A stretch of DNA of 64,000 nt from Dentipellis sp. KUC8613 (lineage: Eukaryota; Basidiomycota; Agaricomycetes; Russulales; Hericiaceae): NCBI GenBank assembly GCA_002286715.1, contig NSJX01000001.1, positions 621,835 through 685,834 on the forward strand. The letters run 5' to 3'. A model generated the notes under the pieces. The model did not search any database, was not told the DNA's origin, and was given only the letters and a program-made list of their open reading frames with translations. The position numbers and the translations under genes are program-made. This document shows, piece after piece, positions 25,181 to 37,186 of this stretch. Within the stretch, counting starts at the first letter, position 1, and the number at the start of each line of letters is the position of its first letter.

Positions 25181-27110
25181 CTATCGTTCGAACTTCTCCA
25201 ACTCCCCAGCCCGGCTCTCTATGACCTTTTCCATGGCTTGCAGCCACACTTCGACCTGAGTTCCCAGACCATTTGAGCCTGAGCTTCCAGGCGCGCCGCC
25301 ACCCCCAGGTTTGGCCTTTGATGACCTGTCTGAGCCATTGACAGGCGCTCTCTGCGCCGCCTTCTTGGGTGATGGTGAGGATGATGGAGTAGGCGTGAAA
25401 CCAAGCCCGATGTAGCGCGCGTGGGCGAGCACGGGAAGACGTCGCAGAGCGCGACCAGACATGCCTCGGTCCTATGACAGAATCAGGCACAGCTTCATTG
25501 AATGGAGAGGCGAATGCTTACCCGACAGGATTGGGCTAATGCGTACAGACGGAGTGCGACAGCCCTTGCCCGGTCTCGTTCGTCTCCAGCCGACGAAGCG
25601 TTCGAACTGGATTTGAGCTGCTTTCCGTGTGTTGACCGAGCATATATCTGCGCCTCCTGAATGCTTGGTACTTCCTGCAAAGACGACATCAGTCAGAATG
25701 CCAGCGCGCGTGAGGATTGGTAGCATATATGCGGTACTTACCACTTTTGCGACAACATTTTTGGTTATCAGCTCGACTAAACAACTTCGCAGGATCTCGT
25801 AAATGGCTTCGCGGGGCGGCAGGTCAATATACTGGACAATATCAGCACGATCCACGAACGCCGAGTCTGCTCGTAGGTCAGCACCAGCAAACTGAAGGCA
25901 CTGTGGACTGACCAATGGCTTTAGCTAAATTGCTCGTTGCAACCACAAGCACGTTCTTTTTGTGGCGTAATTTATCCAGTTGTGTGAGAAGAGCATTGAC
26001 CACCTTTTGAGAGCCCATAGATCAGTATCGTCTCGGTAAAAATAGTTGGATGCGTACCCGCAGTGCATCAGACGGCTCATTGCCAGCCATAGCGCCAGCC
26101 CGCGCGGCAGTTAGCGACTCCACCTCATCTACTTAGTGTCAGATGAGCCACAATCATGGACACCGTAAACGCACCTATCAATACAACAACAAATGTGTCC
26201 TCATCTTCAACCAGGTCCATCACGCTGCCGAATAGTCTTTGCACCAGTTTACCCGATTCAGAGAACCAGCGCGAGAATAACGAATGTGAGTTGATCTCCA
26301 ATAACCGGGAGTGTGGATAGCTGCACGAGTATATGCGTGAGGAGGCCATTTGACGCATATAGTTGAGGCGTACCGGTGAGATAGACGTATCGACAACTTT
26401 TGCGCTAGTGCGCGGCACAAGGAAGTTTTTCCGGTGCCAGGAGGTCCATGAAGCAAAACAACGCGATTCCAGGACACAACATTGACTAGAAGAATATGTC
26501 AGGCATAGCAGGTCAAGACGAATGAAGCACTCACAATCAACATCTGCATCGCTGAAGAGCACCGTTGCATAGATATAGTCGAGCAACTGGGACTTGGTGT
26601 CATCTGGGAAGATCAGACTATCCCACAGGCCTTCCAGAAGTCGGCTCGGCAGTTCGCAGACACTGGCTGCCATCACCTCCTCGCCCTCTCCTCCGGGGCC
26701 ATTCGAGAACTCTTCCACGGTATCCTCTTCCGTTGGTTGGTATACGTGGATCTGGAGTGCTGCTTGCGCGATTGGCAGGGGGGATATAGGGCAAGGTGAC
26801 TCGCATGCTGCGATCCGTTCCACAGAGGACGCAAGGATCGGAACTTCCTCCCAGCCTTCGAGGGAAGAAGGGAGCCTGAGGGTATCGAAGGAAGATGTGA
26901 TAAAGTTGTACACGGTGTTTCGGATTGTGTCGAAGCGTGCTGTTGCGTTTGGCGAGACGCGTACTTCGACTGGTAGAAAGTGAGCACCAAGACAAGACGT
27001 ACAACGTGTCACAGCTCACTATGCACGGGCCAAAGCGCGGTCGACGACGAGCTTTTGTCTTCTTCTGTAGGAGATGGTGGACGCATCTTGATGTCAGACT
27101 CAGTTGCCAT
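25181..27110 (-). CDS. PCH2: PCH2/TRIP13 AAA+ ATPase
   Basis: This is a multi-exon minus-strand gene (exon 1 27110-27020, exon 2 from 26969, last exon ending 25181). The N-terminal part ([10 protein letters not shown] and on) is the HORMA-binding domain region. The AAA+ core has Walker [35 protein letters not shown], Walker B FVVVLIDEVES, sensor region [17 protein letters not shown], and [16 protein letters not shown]. These are diagnostic for Pch2/TRIP13. The enzyme remodels HORMA-domain proteins (Hop1, Mad2) in meiotic recombination checkpoint and spindle assembly control. The C-terminus has an unusual Ser/Pro/Gly-rich insertion (about 45 residues) before a final amphipathic helix. It is divergent from the SelW-like gene. 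Confidence 0.9.
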
Positions 27111-27280
27111 CGTGGTAGGAGGAAGAGCAAGCGATTGAAGACGCGTGCCCTGGGCGCACTTTCTTACTGACCAAACAACGCGTCAACAAAGCCTTCCACG
27201 TGGGGACAATAGGAGTAGTCACGAGATCGTATACTATCTCGGCTTCGAAGTCATGTCTAGTTCTTCTTCAAACACCATCT
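27111..27280. promoter_or_regulatory. shared promoter, PCH2 / SelW-like genes
   Basis: 170 bp lie between the divergent starts at 27110 (minus) and 27281 (plus). It contains no ORF of note. The role is inferred from spacing. Confidence 0.45.
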
Positions 27281-27925
27281 ATGGCTGATCCAGCTTCTTG
27301 CATTGAATGCACGCCGTCACAGGAGACGTTCATAGAGGATACAAACTTTCCGCCCATTGATGCAGGTACGGTGAAAAAGGAGGACGCCTTGGATGCCTCC
27401 ACCTTTCAGCCACCTGACATATCCTCCTCGACGCCCAATGTCTACATTGAATTTTGCGACCGAGTAAGTCTATCTTGTCACCCTGTTGAATGACATTCTC
27501 ATATGCCTTCCGATGTATCTTTGTTCGCAGTGTCGGTGGTACGTTGTCCACACCTCATCAGTTATTCTGACTCTTGAACGTGCTTGGTCTGACAGGCTGC
27601 ATCGTGCGACGTGGACGTCCACAGAATTGTTCCTGACCTTCCCAGCACCTGCGCTCAAAAGCATCACCATTATTCCGTTGAATTCCGAGGAGACTGCTGG
27701 CCGCTTCCGTGTCTGGCTGACTGTTGGTCAGGAACGGAATTCCGTCCTGATTTGGGATAGGAAGATAGAAGGGAAGTTTCCCGAGATGAAGGAGCTTGTG
27801 AGCACGCATCAATGCTGGATCCTAAATGGCCTGCAAAATTTATGCCGTCTTGATCACTACAGAAACAGCGCATCCGAGATGAGATTCAGCCAGGGAAGTC
27901 CTTGGGCCATTCTGACAAGAAGTGA
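27281..27925 (+). CDS. SelT/SelW/SelH-like Rdx redox protein
   Basis: Four exons (27281-27463, 27531-27538, 27596-27797, 27863-27925) join to 151 aa. About 50 residues of acidic, low-complexity N-terminus precede the thioredoxin-like Rdx domain. It starts with VYIEFCDRCRWLHRATW, which contains the C-x-x-C redox motif with cysteines in the usual selenocysteine-equivalent context. FRVWLTVGQERNSVLIWDRK and FPEMKELKQRIRDEI follow. The family is thought to act in thiol redox control. Exon 2 is only 8 nt (27531-27538), and it carries the second cysteine. The start is the only ATG that keeps this frame near the domain. Confidence 0.88.
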
Positions 27926-28209
27926 CGCAAATTGATGCAGGGAAGGTTTCACAACCACGTCAGTGGGTACCCGTGTATATGTAGTCTGTATTTTTTCCTA
28001 CATTGTATGTGCAAGAAAGCCATCGTAGCAAAGCGAGTGAAGCAAAAGATGCTGAAAGACCGGGTTGTGACGCGATCGAGCGGCGACGCGCCGGAGCTGT
28101 GGCACGAGCAGCGGCGCGGTTCAACGACACCGTCTCTCTTTTGCTTGTTCGTCGTCTATGCCTATGTGCCCCGCCTCTTCTCTCTTCTCTATACCCTAGG
28201 ATATATACC

Positions 28210-31200
28210 ATGGATGATTCAAATCTATCTAAACTCCTCCAACAGTGCAAAGCAAATGGTAATGTTCTGCCCGGAGCGCGTTTCACTGAGGCACTGATTC
28301 AACGGTTTCTAGATGTTGATGTCAAAGTCGACGCCCTTACCAAGTTGCAAGCGGAGTTCGAGGCTGGAATCGAGGTAAGAAGCTGCCCTTGACACTGCTT
28401 TCTCCGGAACTCGCTTGACCGTCGGGTCATGGCGTCGCGCTCATCCCGTTTTAGATCCCTGAACCGGACATCGTTATCCAAACCCTCAAAACATGTCTCC
28501 GTACATCCAATCAACATCTCTCGACTGCCACACTTTCAGCTCTTCCGCCGCTCCTCCCACTTCTCTTATCTCATGGACCGTCGAGACCGGCTGTGGGACC
28601 AGCCTCCGCGTCGGCATCAACATCCTCCGCTGGCTCTTCATCTGTGGACACGCCGACTCTCCGTCAGGTGTTGCTTGCATTCCTTCCGGCGGGTGGAATC
28701 ATCGATCGTCTAGGTGAAGCGCGTGAGCGACCCAGAGAGAAGGCTCGGGAAAGCTTAGTGCTTATTGGAGGCTTCGCCTTCCGTTCTGGCGGAGGTTCGG
28801 TTATGGGCCGCTCCAAGGATGGGAAAGGGTCGGAGACTCCAATCCAGATGTTCGAACGTTTCGTAAAGGAGATTGGTCTTGGGAGCAAGGTTTGGAGAGT
28901 ACGCGAACAGGTAAGTAACCACCTCCTGAAAAAGCTAACGTCATGCCTAAGCTTGGCATCTTGCACACCTTACAGTCTATCCTAACTCTCGTAAATATCC
29001 GCCGGGCCCATCACCTGTTCCCCATTCGATCGTATTCTCCGCTGCTGGTAGAAGCCTTAGAAGACAGCGACAGCACTGTGCGAGAGACCGCTCGTGTATC
29101 CGTCGTGGAACTCTTCACAGGTCCTGGCGTCACGGATGCTGCCCGCGCAGATCTCAAGAAGGAGATGACTAAAAAGGGTACGCGCAAGGGCATCGTAGAT
29201 GGTGTTCTTGCAAAGATTGTGGGCGGGAGCAGCACTCCGGCAAGTGAGGGCTCGGAAAACGGCGATGCGCCTTCGGGAAAGAAAGAGTATATTCCTCCAA
29301 GTCTTGCTCTTCAAGGCGGAAGACCTACAGCTTCTGAGAATGGAGCAGGTCCAAGCGGAATGTCACGCTCAGTCAGCCATGGGAACGTGAGGGATGGTTC
29401 GCGACCTGCCAGTCGCGCAGGAGCGCGAACCAACGTCACGTCACCCCCTCCCGTTCCCAGTGAAAGTGGGACGGACGTGCAACCATATTATGTCGGTGTT
29501 GTGTATCCAGCTGAGTCGGCGGCTCATTTAACTAACCCTCTTTTGCCGTCAGGTTACCTCGAGCAGGGACTTGGAAAACGAATTCGCTGACATGTTCAAG
29601 CCTTTCGAGGTAACATAATGATCTTATAAGTTTGTTCATGGACTCATCCTCGGAATAGGGCAAGGAAACAGAACACAATTGGGCTGCCCGTGAAAGGGCT
29701 ATCATTCGAGTCCGCGGCATGCTGAAAGGCGATGTTCATGTCAGGTATACAGAAACATTCCTCGCCCACCTGAAGCAAATAGCCGATGCGTCCTTGAAAA
29801 CAGTAAGGGACTCATCTGCCCACGCCAATTATCTCCACTGACTTGGCTTGTAGCTTGCGAGCCTGAGAACCATCGTCTCAACCAATACCTGTGCTCTCTA
29901 CAACGAACTCGCTGTTGCACTAGGCCCCGCCATGGACCCCATCTGCGAAACTTTATACATCAACCTCCTTCGCATGGCAAACTTTACCAAGAAAATTGCC
30001 GCATCCTCTTCTCAAGCCACGGTCGACATCATCATCACGAACACATCTGCCACTGCACGCACACTCTTACCGTTGCTATGGAACACCCTGCAGGATAAGA
30101 CCCCCCAAGCTCGGCAATACGTTGTCGATCACCTCAAACTCTACGTTGAGCTGCATGCTACTCGCGCCAAAAGCAATATCGAATCAACGGGCATGCTCGA
30201 CACGCTCGACAAGTCTGTAAGAAAGGCCATTGGAGACGCCAATGCTGGTGTTCGACAGAGTGCGCGAAGTCTATTCTGGGCATACCATGGGGTTTGGCCA
30301 GAGAGAGGTCGTGTGATCCTAGAGGCCCAGGACAACATGCTCCGCAAGCAGCTGGAGAAAGCATGTCCAAACCCCGATGCTCTTGCTGCTATCCCAGTCG
30401 TGGCCCCTACTACCAAGAAGAGTAGCGTTGCCGCTGCTATTGCTGCCAGCCGAGCGAAGGCGAAGGCGATAGCCAATGCTCCTCCCTCACTGAGACATCA
30501 AGCCACTTCTACTGCTCGTGCAGCAGTCGTCACACCTCCTCGACGGCCAAGTTCGCCATCTGTCTCATCGAAAAGCCCAGGGACAGAACGAGCAGCGTCG
30601 CCTTTATCCCGTTCAACAGGCTCGCCTCCCTCTTCACCTCGTTCACGGCTGGTATCAAATCCCGCGCCTGTGAGGGTTACACCTCCCGTCAGGGTGGTAT
30701 CTGCATCGCATTCCCGAAGCTCGTCGAATGATTCTTCAAATTCAGCATCTCGACGGACAGGATCTCCACTGATGGCAGGTTCTTCTTCGCCTCCACGAGG
30801 TTCTGTGCTGCGGCGAGCAATGCAGACCGCGCTTCCTTCTTCCCCGCCAAGCACCACTGTCACACCGCCTTCTCCCGTCAGCCCTAGACAAACGGCTTCT
30901 CGAACCACTGTACCTGCCGCTGCTCGGTCGTCGGTGGCCATCCCACCCATGGGCCACTACGGGGAAGAATCGCTGCTCACGGCGGTGGCTATCCCGCTTC
31001 CCGAAGATAGCGATTCGGATATGGAACTGGACGAGTCCGTGAACCTTATCTCATTCTCAACACCGTACGAGAAGTACCCGCCACCGGCGCGCTCAACCAC
31101 CAATTCACGTACCAATTCGTTTTCGCCGCGGTCAACCGGGTCGAAGCCTGGTCTGTCGAACTCCTTATCGACTAGTTCGCCGCCCGCTGGCGTCCCGCAA

Positions 31201-32749
31201 CCAATAGTGGAGGATGTCCTTCGCGCCCGGGCTGAGCAAGCGGAGAGCGCCGCTGAACGTTTGCTCGAGCTGGTGGAGCCCGAGGATGAGACGGTTCAGC
31301 AAGCCCCGCTCCACTCGTCGCTGCTGTTGGGCAATGGGTCGTCCACTCTCAAGGCAAAGGGGCCTGTCTCCCCAGCGCGGCCGTTCAGCTCCACTGTTCG
31401 GCCGCCAGTGACGCCAGTCAACAAGAACAACTCGATCTGGAAGCAAGTCGCGTCCTTCAAGGACAGCCCGGCGTACAACGGCAGCGGCTCGTCGCTTATG
31501 ACTGACGTCCTCAAACCCTTGGCTCCCAAGAATGACAGCGCTTGGTGGAGGAAGCGTATGGCTCGTGCGTGGATCTTCGCTTCCGTATATATCTTTTTCT
31601 AACAACATAGCTTGCAGTGTTGAACCAGAAAAAGATGTTTCGAGATAGCGACGCATCTCACTACGCGAGCGAACTGAAGAGGTACATTGACGCGCTCGAC
31701 GACGGATCGGCGGATGTGGCGATGCTGAAGAACATGGCGCTGTTCTGCGCCTCGCATCCGACTGTAGATCCGATCTCGCCCCTCAGCTCGAGTCTGTCGA
31801 TGCCCGCGAGTCCCTCTCCCTTCATCTCGGCGTCGTCATCCTTGCAGTCGCTCAAGCCGGACGTGTGGTCTGAGAGCCGCGGCTTCGAGCGTCTTTGGTC
31901 AGGGCTGAAGAAGTTCGTTGTCCCGGAACGGGTGAGTCTGCGTCTTCTGTACATTTTTTAAATGTGTAGGTGGTCTCATGCAAATTTACCTGATAGGACG
32001 AGGATGAGTTGGCTTATGCCCTGATCGTGCTGTGGGAAATGCTGGAGTACCAGAGCCTCCGCATGGAGGATCGCGAAACGGACGTATTCGCAATGCTTTT
32101 GCGGTCAAGGTATTCTAGCAAGCAGCAGGTATGTCACTAGCTCCCATGTACCAAGCACACGCTAATTTGTCCGACACGATAGGTTTTGGATGCTACTAAT
32201 GTCATCCGCGACGCGCTCACTACCCGCGTTGAGGCCGTGTATGGGCTGATGACAATGCACGCGATCCTGCTGGCCTTCCAGACTGAGCCTCCTCCCGCCT
32301 TCTCCTCAGCTGAGGTCAAGGCGAGCATCTATGCGTATGGGCTGATCGCGCTGGGCAAGTTCATTCTTCGTCTTCCCGCTGAGATCTTGGAAGAGGAACT
32401 GCCCCGTCTGAAGGCGACGCTCACTTCCGTACGTATCCGCTACCGCTTCCCCTGTTCGTTGATCACTCACTCATATCTTTATCAGGCACTCAACGATGCG
32501 TCGTCCCTCGTGGTGCGCGAATCCGCCGCGGCAGTCATCATCGCCGCCCAGCTCGTCCTCCGCGACGAGACGCACCTGTTCATGTTGCTCGAGGGCCTGC
32601 CGGACGAGAAGAAGAACCTCCTGACGTATCTGTTCGACAAGCACGGTGTGCGCGGCGCGGACGGCCCTGCGAGCATCGAGCGGCTCGAGCGCGAGATGCG
32701 CAGGCTCGACGGTCGCATGAGCACCCCGCCACGCCCCTCGGCTGCATGA
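28210..32749 (+). CDS. CLASP/Stu1 microtubule-associated protein
   Basis: This is a multi-exon gene (exon 1 28210-28374, exon 2 28455-28910, exon 3 from 28976, last exon ending 32749). Repeated TOG-type HEAT helices are visible: [60 protein letters not shown] and [21 protein letters not shown] long basic Ser/Pro-rich linker (about residues 560-900) suits microtubule binding. The C-terminal domain ends in helices around [14 protein letters not shown]. The family stabilises plus ends and is essential for spindle function. An ACTAAC branch-point-like sequence sits in the intron near 29528. I did not fix every internal boundary, notably the intron after VQPYY near 29490. Confidence 0.88.
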
Positions 32750-33179
32750 GGCCTGATACCAGCCGGTCGTCCGTTTGTACGCGTGAACGCCAGACCGCTT
32801 TTCTGTCGTGTTATTCCTTTCTTTGCCCCATTCTGTGGTGGGGTAACCCCGCTCGTTCGTCTGTTCCTGTCTCCGTTTCGCATTTATATATGCGTCATCG
32901 TCGTCGTCGTTCCGTTGACGGAAGAAGTAAGACTGTTGTAATTCGCTCGCTTTTGGCTCGCCGTGGGCCGTAGCACGTAGCACTATATCCACTCCTTGCC
33001 TAGTATACCAACCCTCCCTCGTCATTTTCAAAATTCTCAGCAATCTCAGAAGTGTCTATAAATGCCAAATCCTGGCCGAGGCTCGCAGGTCAATTGTGTG
33101 TATGCGGTCCGCGATGAGTGGTGTGTACTCTACAGTATTACAGTGGGTCTGGGTGTGTGGCAGGACTCGGAGTGCGCGG
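32750..33179. other. convergent intergenic region
   Basis: These are the 3' flanks of the CLASP gene and of the rhomboid gene. The stretch is T-rich and contains a short TCGTCGTCGTC run near 32896-32910. No gene is supported. Confidence 0.4.
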
Positions 33180-34362
33180 TCAGAGGCGGAAGCGGGCACG
33201 CAGGAAGAAGTATCCTATGCCCGCGAGCAGGCCGCCGACGTGGCCCGCTGTGTCAGTTCCCTTGCGCTGCAGTTATCGATGAATCAGTCTGGAGCAAAAC
33301 GAAGCAGTGGATAGTTACGCACGATATCTGACATTGCGCTGTAGCTGTCGAACAGAAATACACCGCCGACGAATGCCCATGCTGGCATGGGTACAATGCC
33401 GAACAGCAGGAACGTGGCGCGCGGCGCCATGCATGCGAAGTACGAGATCACGGCGTAGATGGCCCCTGTAGGGAGGGATGTCAGCTGCGCAGGCATCGCA
33501 AATAGAGGTGTGACGGACCGCTAGCACCATGGGAGGCGTAGCCCGGCCGGTCCTTGTTGAACTGCAGGCTCGTCATGCTCGACACGAGTCCGCCTGTGCA
33601 TGCGCGTCAGATGAGCATGCTCCATAGGCTCTGCGGGGAAAGCTCGTACCTCCGAAGTAGAGAGCCAGGAAGCGGGCGTTGCCGAGGGTCTGCAGGACAA
33701 AGGGGGCCATGAAAAAGTACGTGAAGCCGTTCATGAGGATGTGGCCCCAGTCCTCGTGAGAGAAGCACGAGGACAGGAGGGTGTAACTGTTTCTTCGTCA
33801 GGACAGACTTCGCGAGGGTAGGTGAGAGGCTTACGGCCTGCCGTTCTTGACATTCTGCCAACTGACGGTGAAATGTTGGCGCATCCAGATGTAGAGATCG
33901 GGATTGCGACGCATCGTCTGTTCATGCTCAGTCAGCGGTGATTAATGAAGTGGTGTAGGGAGTACGTACGAGGCGTATGTGCGCATATCCCCAGCTTGCA
34001 AATACAGCAGCATTGACGGCGATGATGCCATAGAAGATGTAGTCCTGCGGGATCCGTTCGAGCCAGTTGACGAACCTTCTCCAGGGTCCATAGGAGCCAT
34101 ATGAGGGTCGCCGCCCACCGAACGAAGGTGGACGGCTGCGGCCGACGTCTCTGTGGGTTGCTTTGAGGACCTCACACTGGCTGAAACGCGCTATGCTGGG
34201 TTGAAAGAGGCGCATGACCGACTGAGGAGGCTGTGTGACATGGCGAAAAGCAGAGTGGGCGCTCGGGAGGCGGGGCCTTGCGAGGACTGAGAAAGGAGTC
34301 GAGGAGAAAGGAGCCCTTTGGGAAGGACGGAGATGAAGGGAACGGGAGGAGAGACGGAGCAT
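33180..34362 (-). CDS. mitochondrial rhomboid protease (Pcp1/PARL type)
   Basis: Exon 1 is 34362-33970, exon 2 starts at 33917, and the last exon ends at 33180. The N-terminus (MLRLSSRSLHLRPSQRAPFS) is a presequence. TM segments follow: DYIFYGIIAVNAAVFASWGY, then SSCFSHEDWGHILMNGFTYF (loop-1 and WGH region), the catalytic serine in YASHGASGAIYAVISYF, and the catalytic histidine in DTAGHVGGLLAGIGYFFL. The six-helix rhomboid core plus an extra N-terminal helix fits the PARL group. It cleaves membrane proteins of the inner membrane (Mgm1/OPA1-like, Ccp1). The protein ends ARFRL. Divergent from the TRAPPC2 gene with 86 bp between starts. Confidence 0.9.
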
Positions 34363-34448
34363 GGGGCTTGTTTGGGCGTGTTGTCGAGCGCGACGCGTCT
34401 GGAGTATTGCTCACGGGCGCGCGGCGATGCGGCTGGTGTTCGGCCACG
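34363..34448. promoter_or_regulatory. 86-bp shared promoter, rhomboid / TRAPPC2
   Basis: The two start codons are only 86 bp apart on opposite strands, so each gene's transcription start probably lies within the other's 5' leader. This is the tightest pair in the window. No CCAAT or TATA element stands out. Confidence 0.5.
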
Positions 34449-35138
34449 ATGTCCCACCACCTCTTTCTGTTATCGCCATCCGATACGCCCCTCTACAGTC
34501 TCACGCATTTCTCCGCAAAGCCAACCCAGTCTGCGTCTTCTCCATTGTCCTCAAATCTGCCCTCGTGGTCGACCTCTGCCTTTGCCGGTACCTTGACCGC
34601 GCTCTCGGGCGCGTCGAGTGTGAGCCAGGCGCACGCTCAGGGAGGCGGCGTGCGGATGGGCGGCGGGCAGGATCGACATGTGATACAGATGATAGCGAAT
34701 GCAAGTCTGGATGTGATCGAGGAGGTCGTGCGGCGAGACAACGGCATGTCAGTCTCCGCGCGCGCTCAGACGGAGCATACTATCGATGCTTTGTATGCAG
34801 GTACCTGAAGGCGGTCGACAAGTTCAATGAATGGACGGTGTCCGCGTTTGTGACGCCAGGTAGTAAGTGTGACCCACGGGGATGGCACGGCGTGGGCTGA
34901 GCGGGCTGGCAGACATGAAGTTTGTGCTGCTGCACGAGAGCAAGAACGACGAGGGCATCCGGGCGTTCTTCATGGACGTGTGGGAGCTGTACGTGAAGGT
35001 GTGTCGTGCACGTTTGACGCCGAGGAGGTAATAACGATGGCTCAGACGATGGCCAACCCGTTCCACACTGCGCACACGCCCATCCGCTCAAGCGTCTTCG
35101 ACACACGCGTACGAGCGAGCGCGCGCAAGCACTTGTAG
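34449..35138 (+). CDS. TRAPP complex subunit 2 (sedlin/Trs20)
   Basis: Four exons (34449-34747, 34801-34862, 34913-34998, 35046-35138) join to 179 aa. The N-terminal longin strand HLFLLSPSDTPLY is followed by an insertion of about 50 Ser/Ala/Gly-rich residues not present in yeast or human sedlin. The core has HVIQMIANASLDVIEEV, MYLKAVDKFNEWTVSAFVT, MKFVLLHESKNDEGIRAFF and ANPFHTAHTPIRSSVFD. MYLKxVDKFNEW and the IRSSxFD end identify TRAPPC2 rather than TRAPPC2L. The subunit is part of TRAPP II/III, the Rab GEF for ER-Golgi traffic and autophagy. Confidence 0.92.
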
Positions 35139-35662
35139 CACGTGACGTGGGGGTCTCCGGGGGCTGAGGTGATGGGGCTGGAGTTGTTGGTGGCAGACGT
35201 CGACAGCTTGATTCCGCCTTTCTTTCTCTCCCTTACTTTGTCCGTGGCCCTTTTTCCGTTTCTCTCTCCTCTTCCTTCTCAGCATCTATATCGCATCATC
35301 TCGTCTATACAAAAAAAATATCCAAAAAATAAGAAAAACATATCCCCTTCAGCAAACAGCCACTTCTAATACCGCCTATTGTCTTCTCTCTCTTCCGCCC
35401 CGTCCCTTCTTCCTGCCACTGCTCAGTATCGGTCCAAAGAGAGTGTCCACAAGGCCCATTCTTGCTTCTTCCTGGTATAAAGTCGTCTATTAGTCTCCTT
35501 TTCGTCGCGAAGTGAGCACCCTTCCTCCACGTCTTATCTCTCCCCTCATCGTACCCCTCCTTTTCAGCTGTATTCACATCGTCTCTCTCGCACCTCTTTA
35601 CCTTCATCCACGCACATCGCATAATCATCCTCCTTCACCCGTCTCCCAAACCAGTTCATCCC
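35139..35662. other. long pyrimidine-rich leader region
   Basis: 524 bp separate the TRAPPC2 stop from the next start. The stretch is strongly CT-rich with a run of A near 35311-35318. It most likely contains the TRAPPC2 3' end and the promoter plus 5' leader of the Q-rich gene. No ORF is convincing. Confidence 0.4.
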
Positions 35663-37186
35663 ATGGCCGCCGCTCCCGCCCCCAACCCCCGCGCTTCCCT
35701 TCTCGCCGGCCTCCGTACCGGCGGCGTCCGCTCCGCCTCGGGCCCCATGGCCAATGCACCCCACACCGCCGCTCCAGGCTCCTCCTTCAACATCCCCCGC
35801 TTCGCATCCAACTCATTCAACAACGCTCATTTCCCAGCCGAAGAGGAGGAGGACGAACTCGCAGACATGGTCTCGCAGAACATGTACATCTCTGCCCCGA
35901 GATCCTACCAGGCCCCTATGACCGCCGCCGTAGACGGCAGCAACAATAGATTCTCGCACCAGCAGGCAAGCGCGCCGAGGGGCATGATGGGTGGTGCCGT
36001 CCCCAACAGCGCTGCAGGCGGTTCCCACATGCAGGCTCAGGCTCAGGCTCAGCAACAGGCCCTCCAAATGCAGGTCATGCAGCTTGAGTTGATGAGGTTG
36101 CAGGTACGTGCATTCCTCGATTATGTTTTTTTTGTTCAGTGATTAATGCGCCTGTAGGCTCTCCAAGCACAGCAATATCAAGCAGAGCTTATTGCACAGG
36201 CCCAGCGCCAGCAGCAGAACTCCAGGTCCTTCAACCCTCCTGCATCCGCCGCCCCTACCACCAACAGCTTCGATCTCCGCACGTCGACGCTCAATGCCCA
36301 GATGCGCAGGGCCAGCCAGGCCGATAACCTGCGCGCTCAACTGGGCGTCTCCAGCGAAGATCAAGTGCCCATGACTGCTGCCCTTGGGGGCAAGTTTGGC
36401 AGCCGCGCGCTCTTCCCTGGTAGCGTTGAGGACAACAGTTATGGCTACCAGACCCCGACGACGCCCAACTACACCACGGTCATCAGTGGAGGTACACCGC
36501 TCGGGAGTCCTGCCGTGAGCAACTTCAATCACACGAGCAACAATGCGAATGTCAGCCACGTCGCCCCGTCCAAGTCCGATTCAGCTGTCTCCTGGCGGCG
36601 TGGCGGCAACAACAACTCGGTCTTGAGCGGGAACCGTGCATCGCTGTCCTTGAACACCACTCCCAATGTCAAGGTCACCCCTCCGCCACTCGAGCGCAAG
36701 ACGCCCTCGCCCCCGGCGTCCAACTCGAGTCCTGTGCGCACCCGTCCACAGCCCCTGCGCTTCTCCGCAGCTGCGATGTCCCAGTCGCTGCCCACTGTCG
36801 CGATCGATGACACTGATGCTGATGACAACTCGTCTGACGCATCGTCCAAGTCCGGTGGGTCGCACTCTTCGCCCACGACGCCGCACTCGTCGTCGTCTGC
36901 CGACGCGCCTCCGCTGTCGGCACGCGAGGAGGCCTCGAAGAAGCTCTACGAAGGCCTCGGCATCGGGCGTCCAGTTCCTGGTGCGGTTGCTCCGGCTCCG
37001 GCCCCGGCGTCTGCTGTGCCCCAACGCATTTTGAGCCAGCCTTCGCGTCAGCCTCGCGGGCCGCCGTCGGGTGCTGACGAACTGGGTCCTCGCAACTTTG
37101 CCACCCGCATCCGCAGGAAGGCCATCGGTGGTCTCGGCGCGCTCCTGGATGCGCGCGAACGGAGGGACGTCGTCGAAGCGTATTGA
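35663..37186 (+). CDS. Gln/Ser-rich protein of unknown function, 489 aa
   Basis: Two exons (35663-36103, 36158-37186) join in phase 0. The protein is mostly low-complexity. It has an AQAQAQQQALQMQVMQLELM coiled-coil-like Gln-rich helix at about residues 120-150 continuing over the exon junction, then Asn/Ser/Thr/Pro-rich tracts. A conserved-looking C-terminal block contains LSAREEASKKLYEGLGIG and FATRIRRKAIGGLGALLDAR. The last block (amphipathic, basic) is the most likely functional part. No domain I know matches. The start (CCCATGGCC) is Kozak-like. Confidence 0.75.

Noticed and set aside
34449..35138. Calling this gene TRAPPC2L
   Set aside because: MYLKAVDKFNEW and the IRSSVFD end are specific to TRAPPC2/Trs20.
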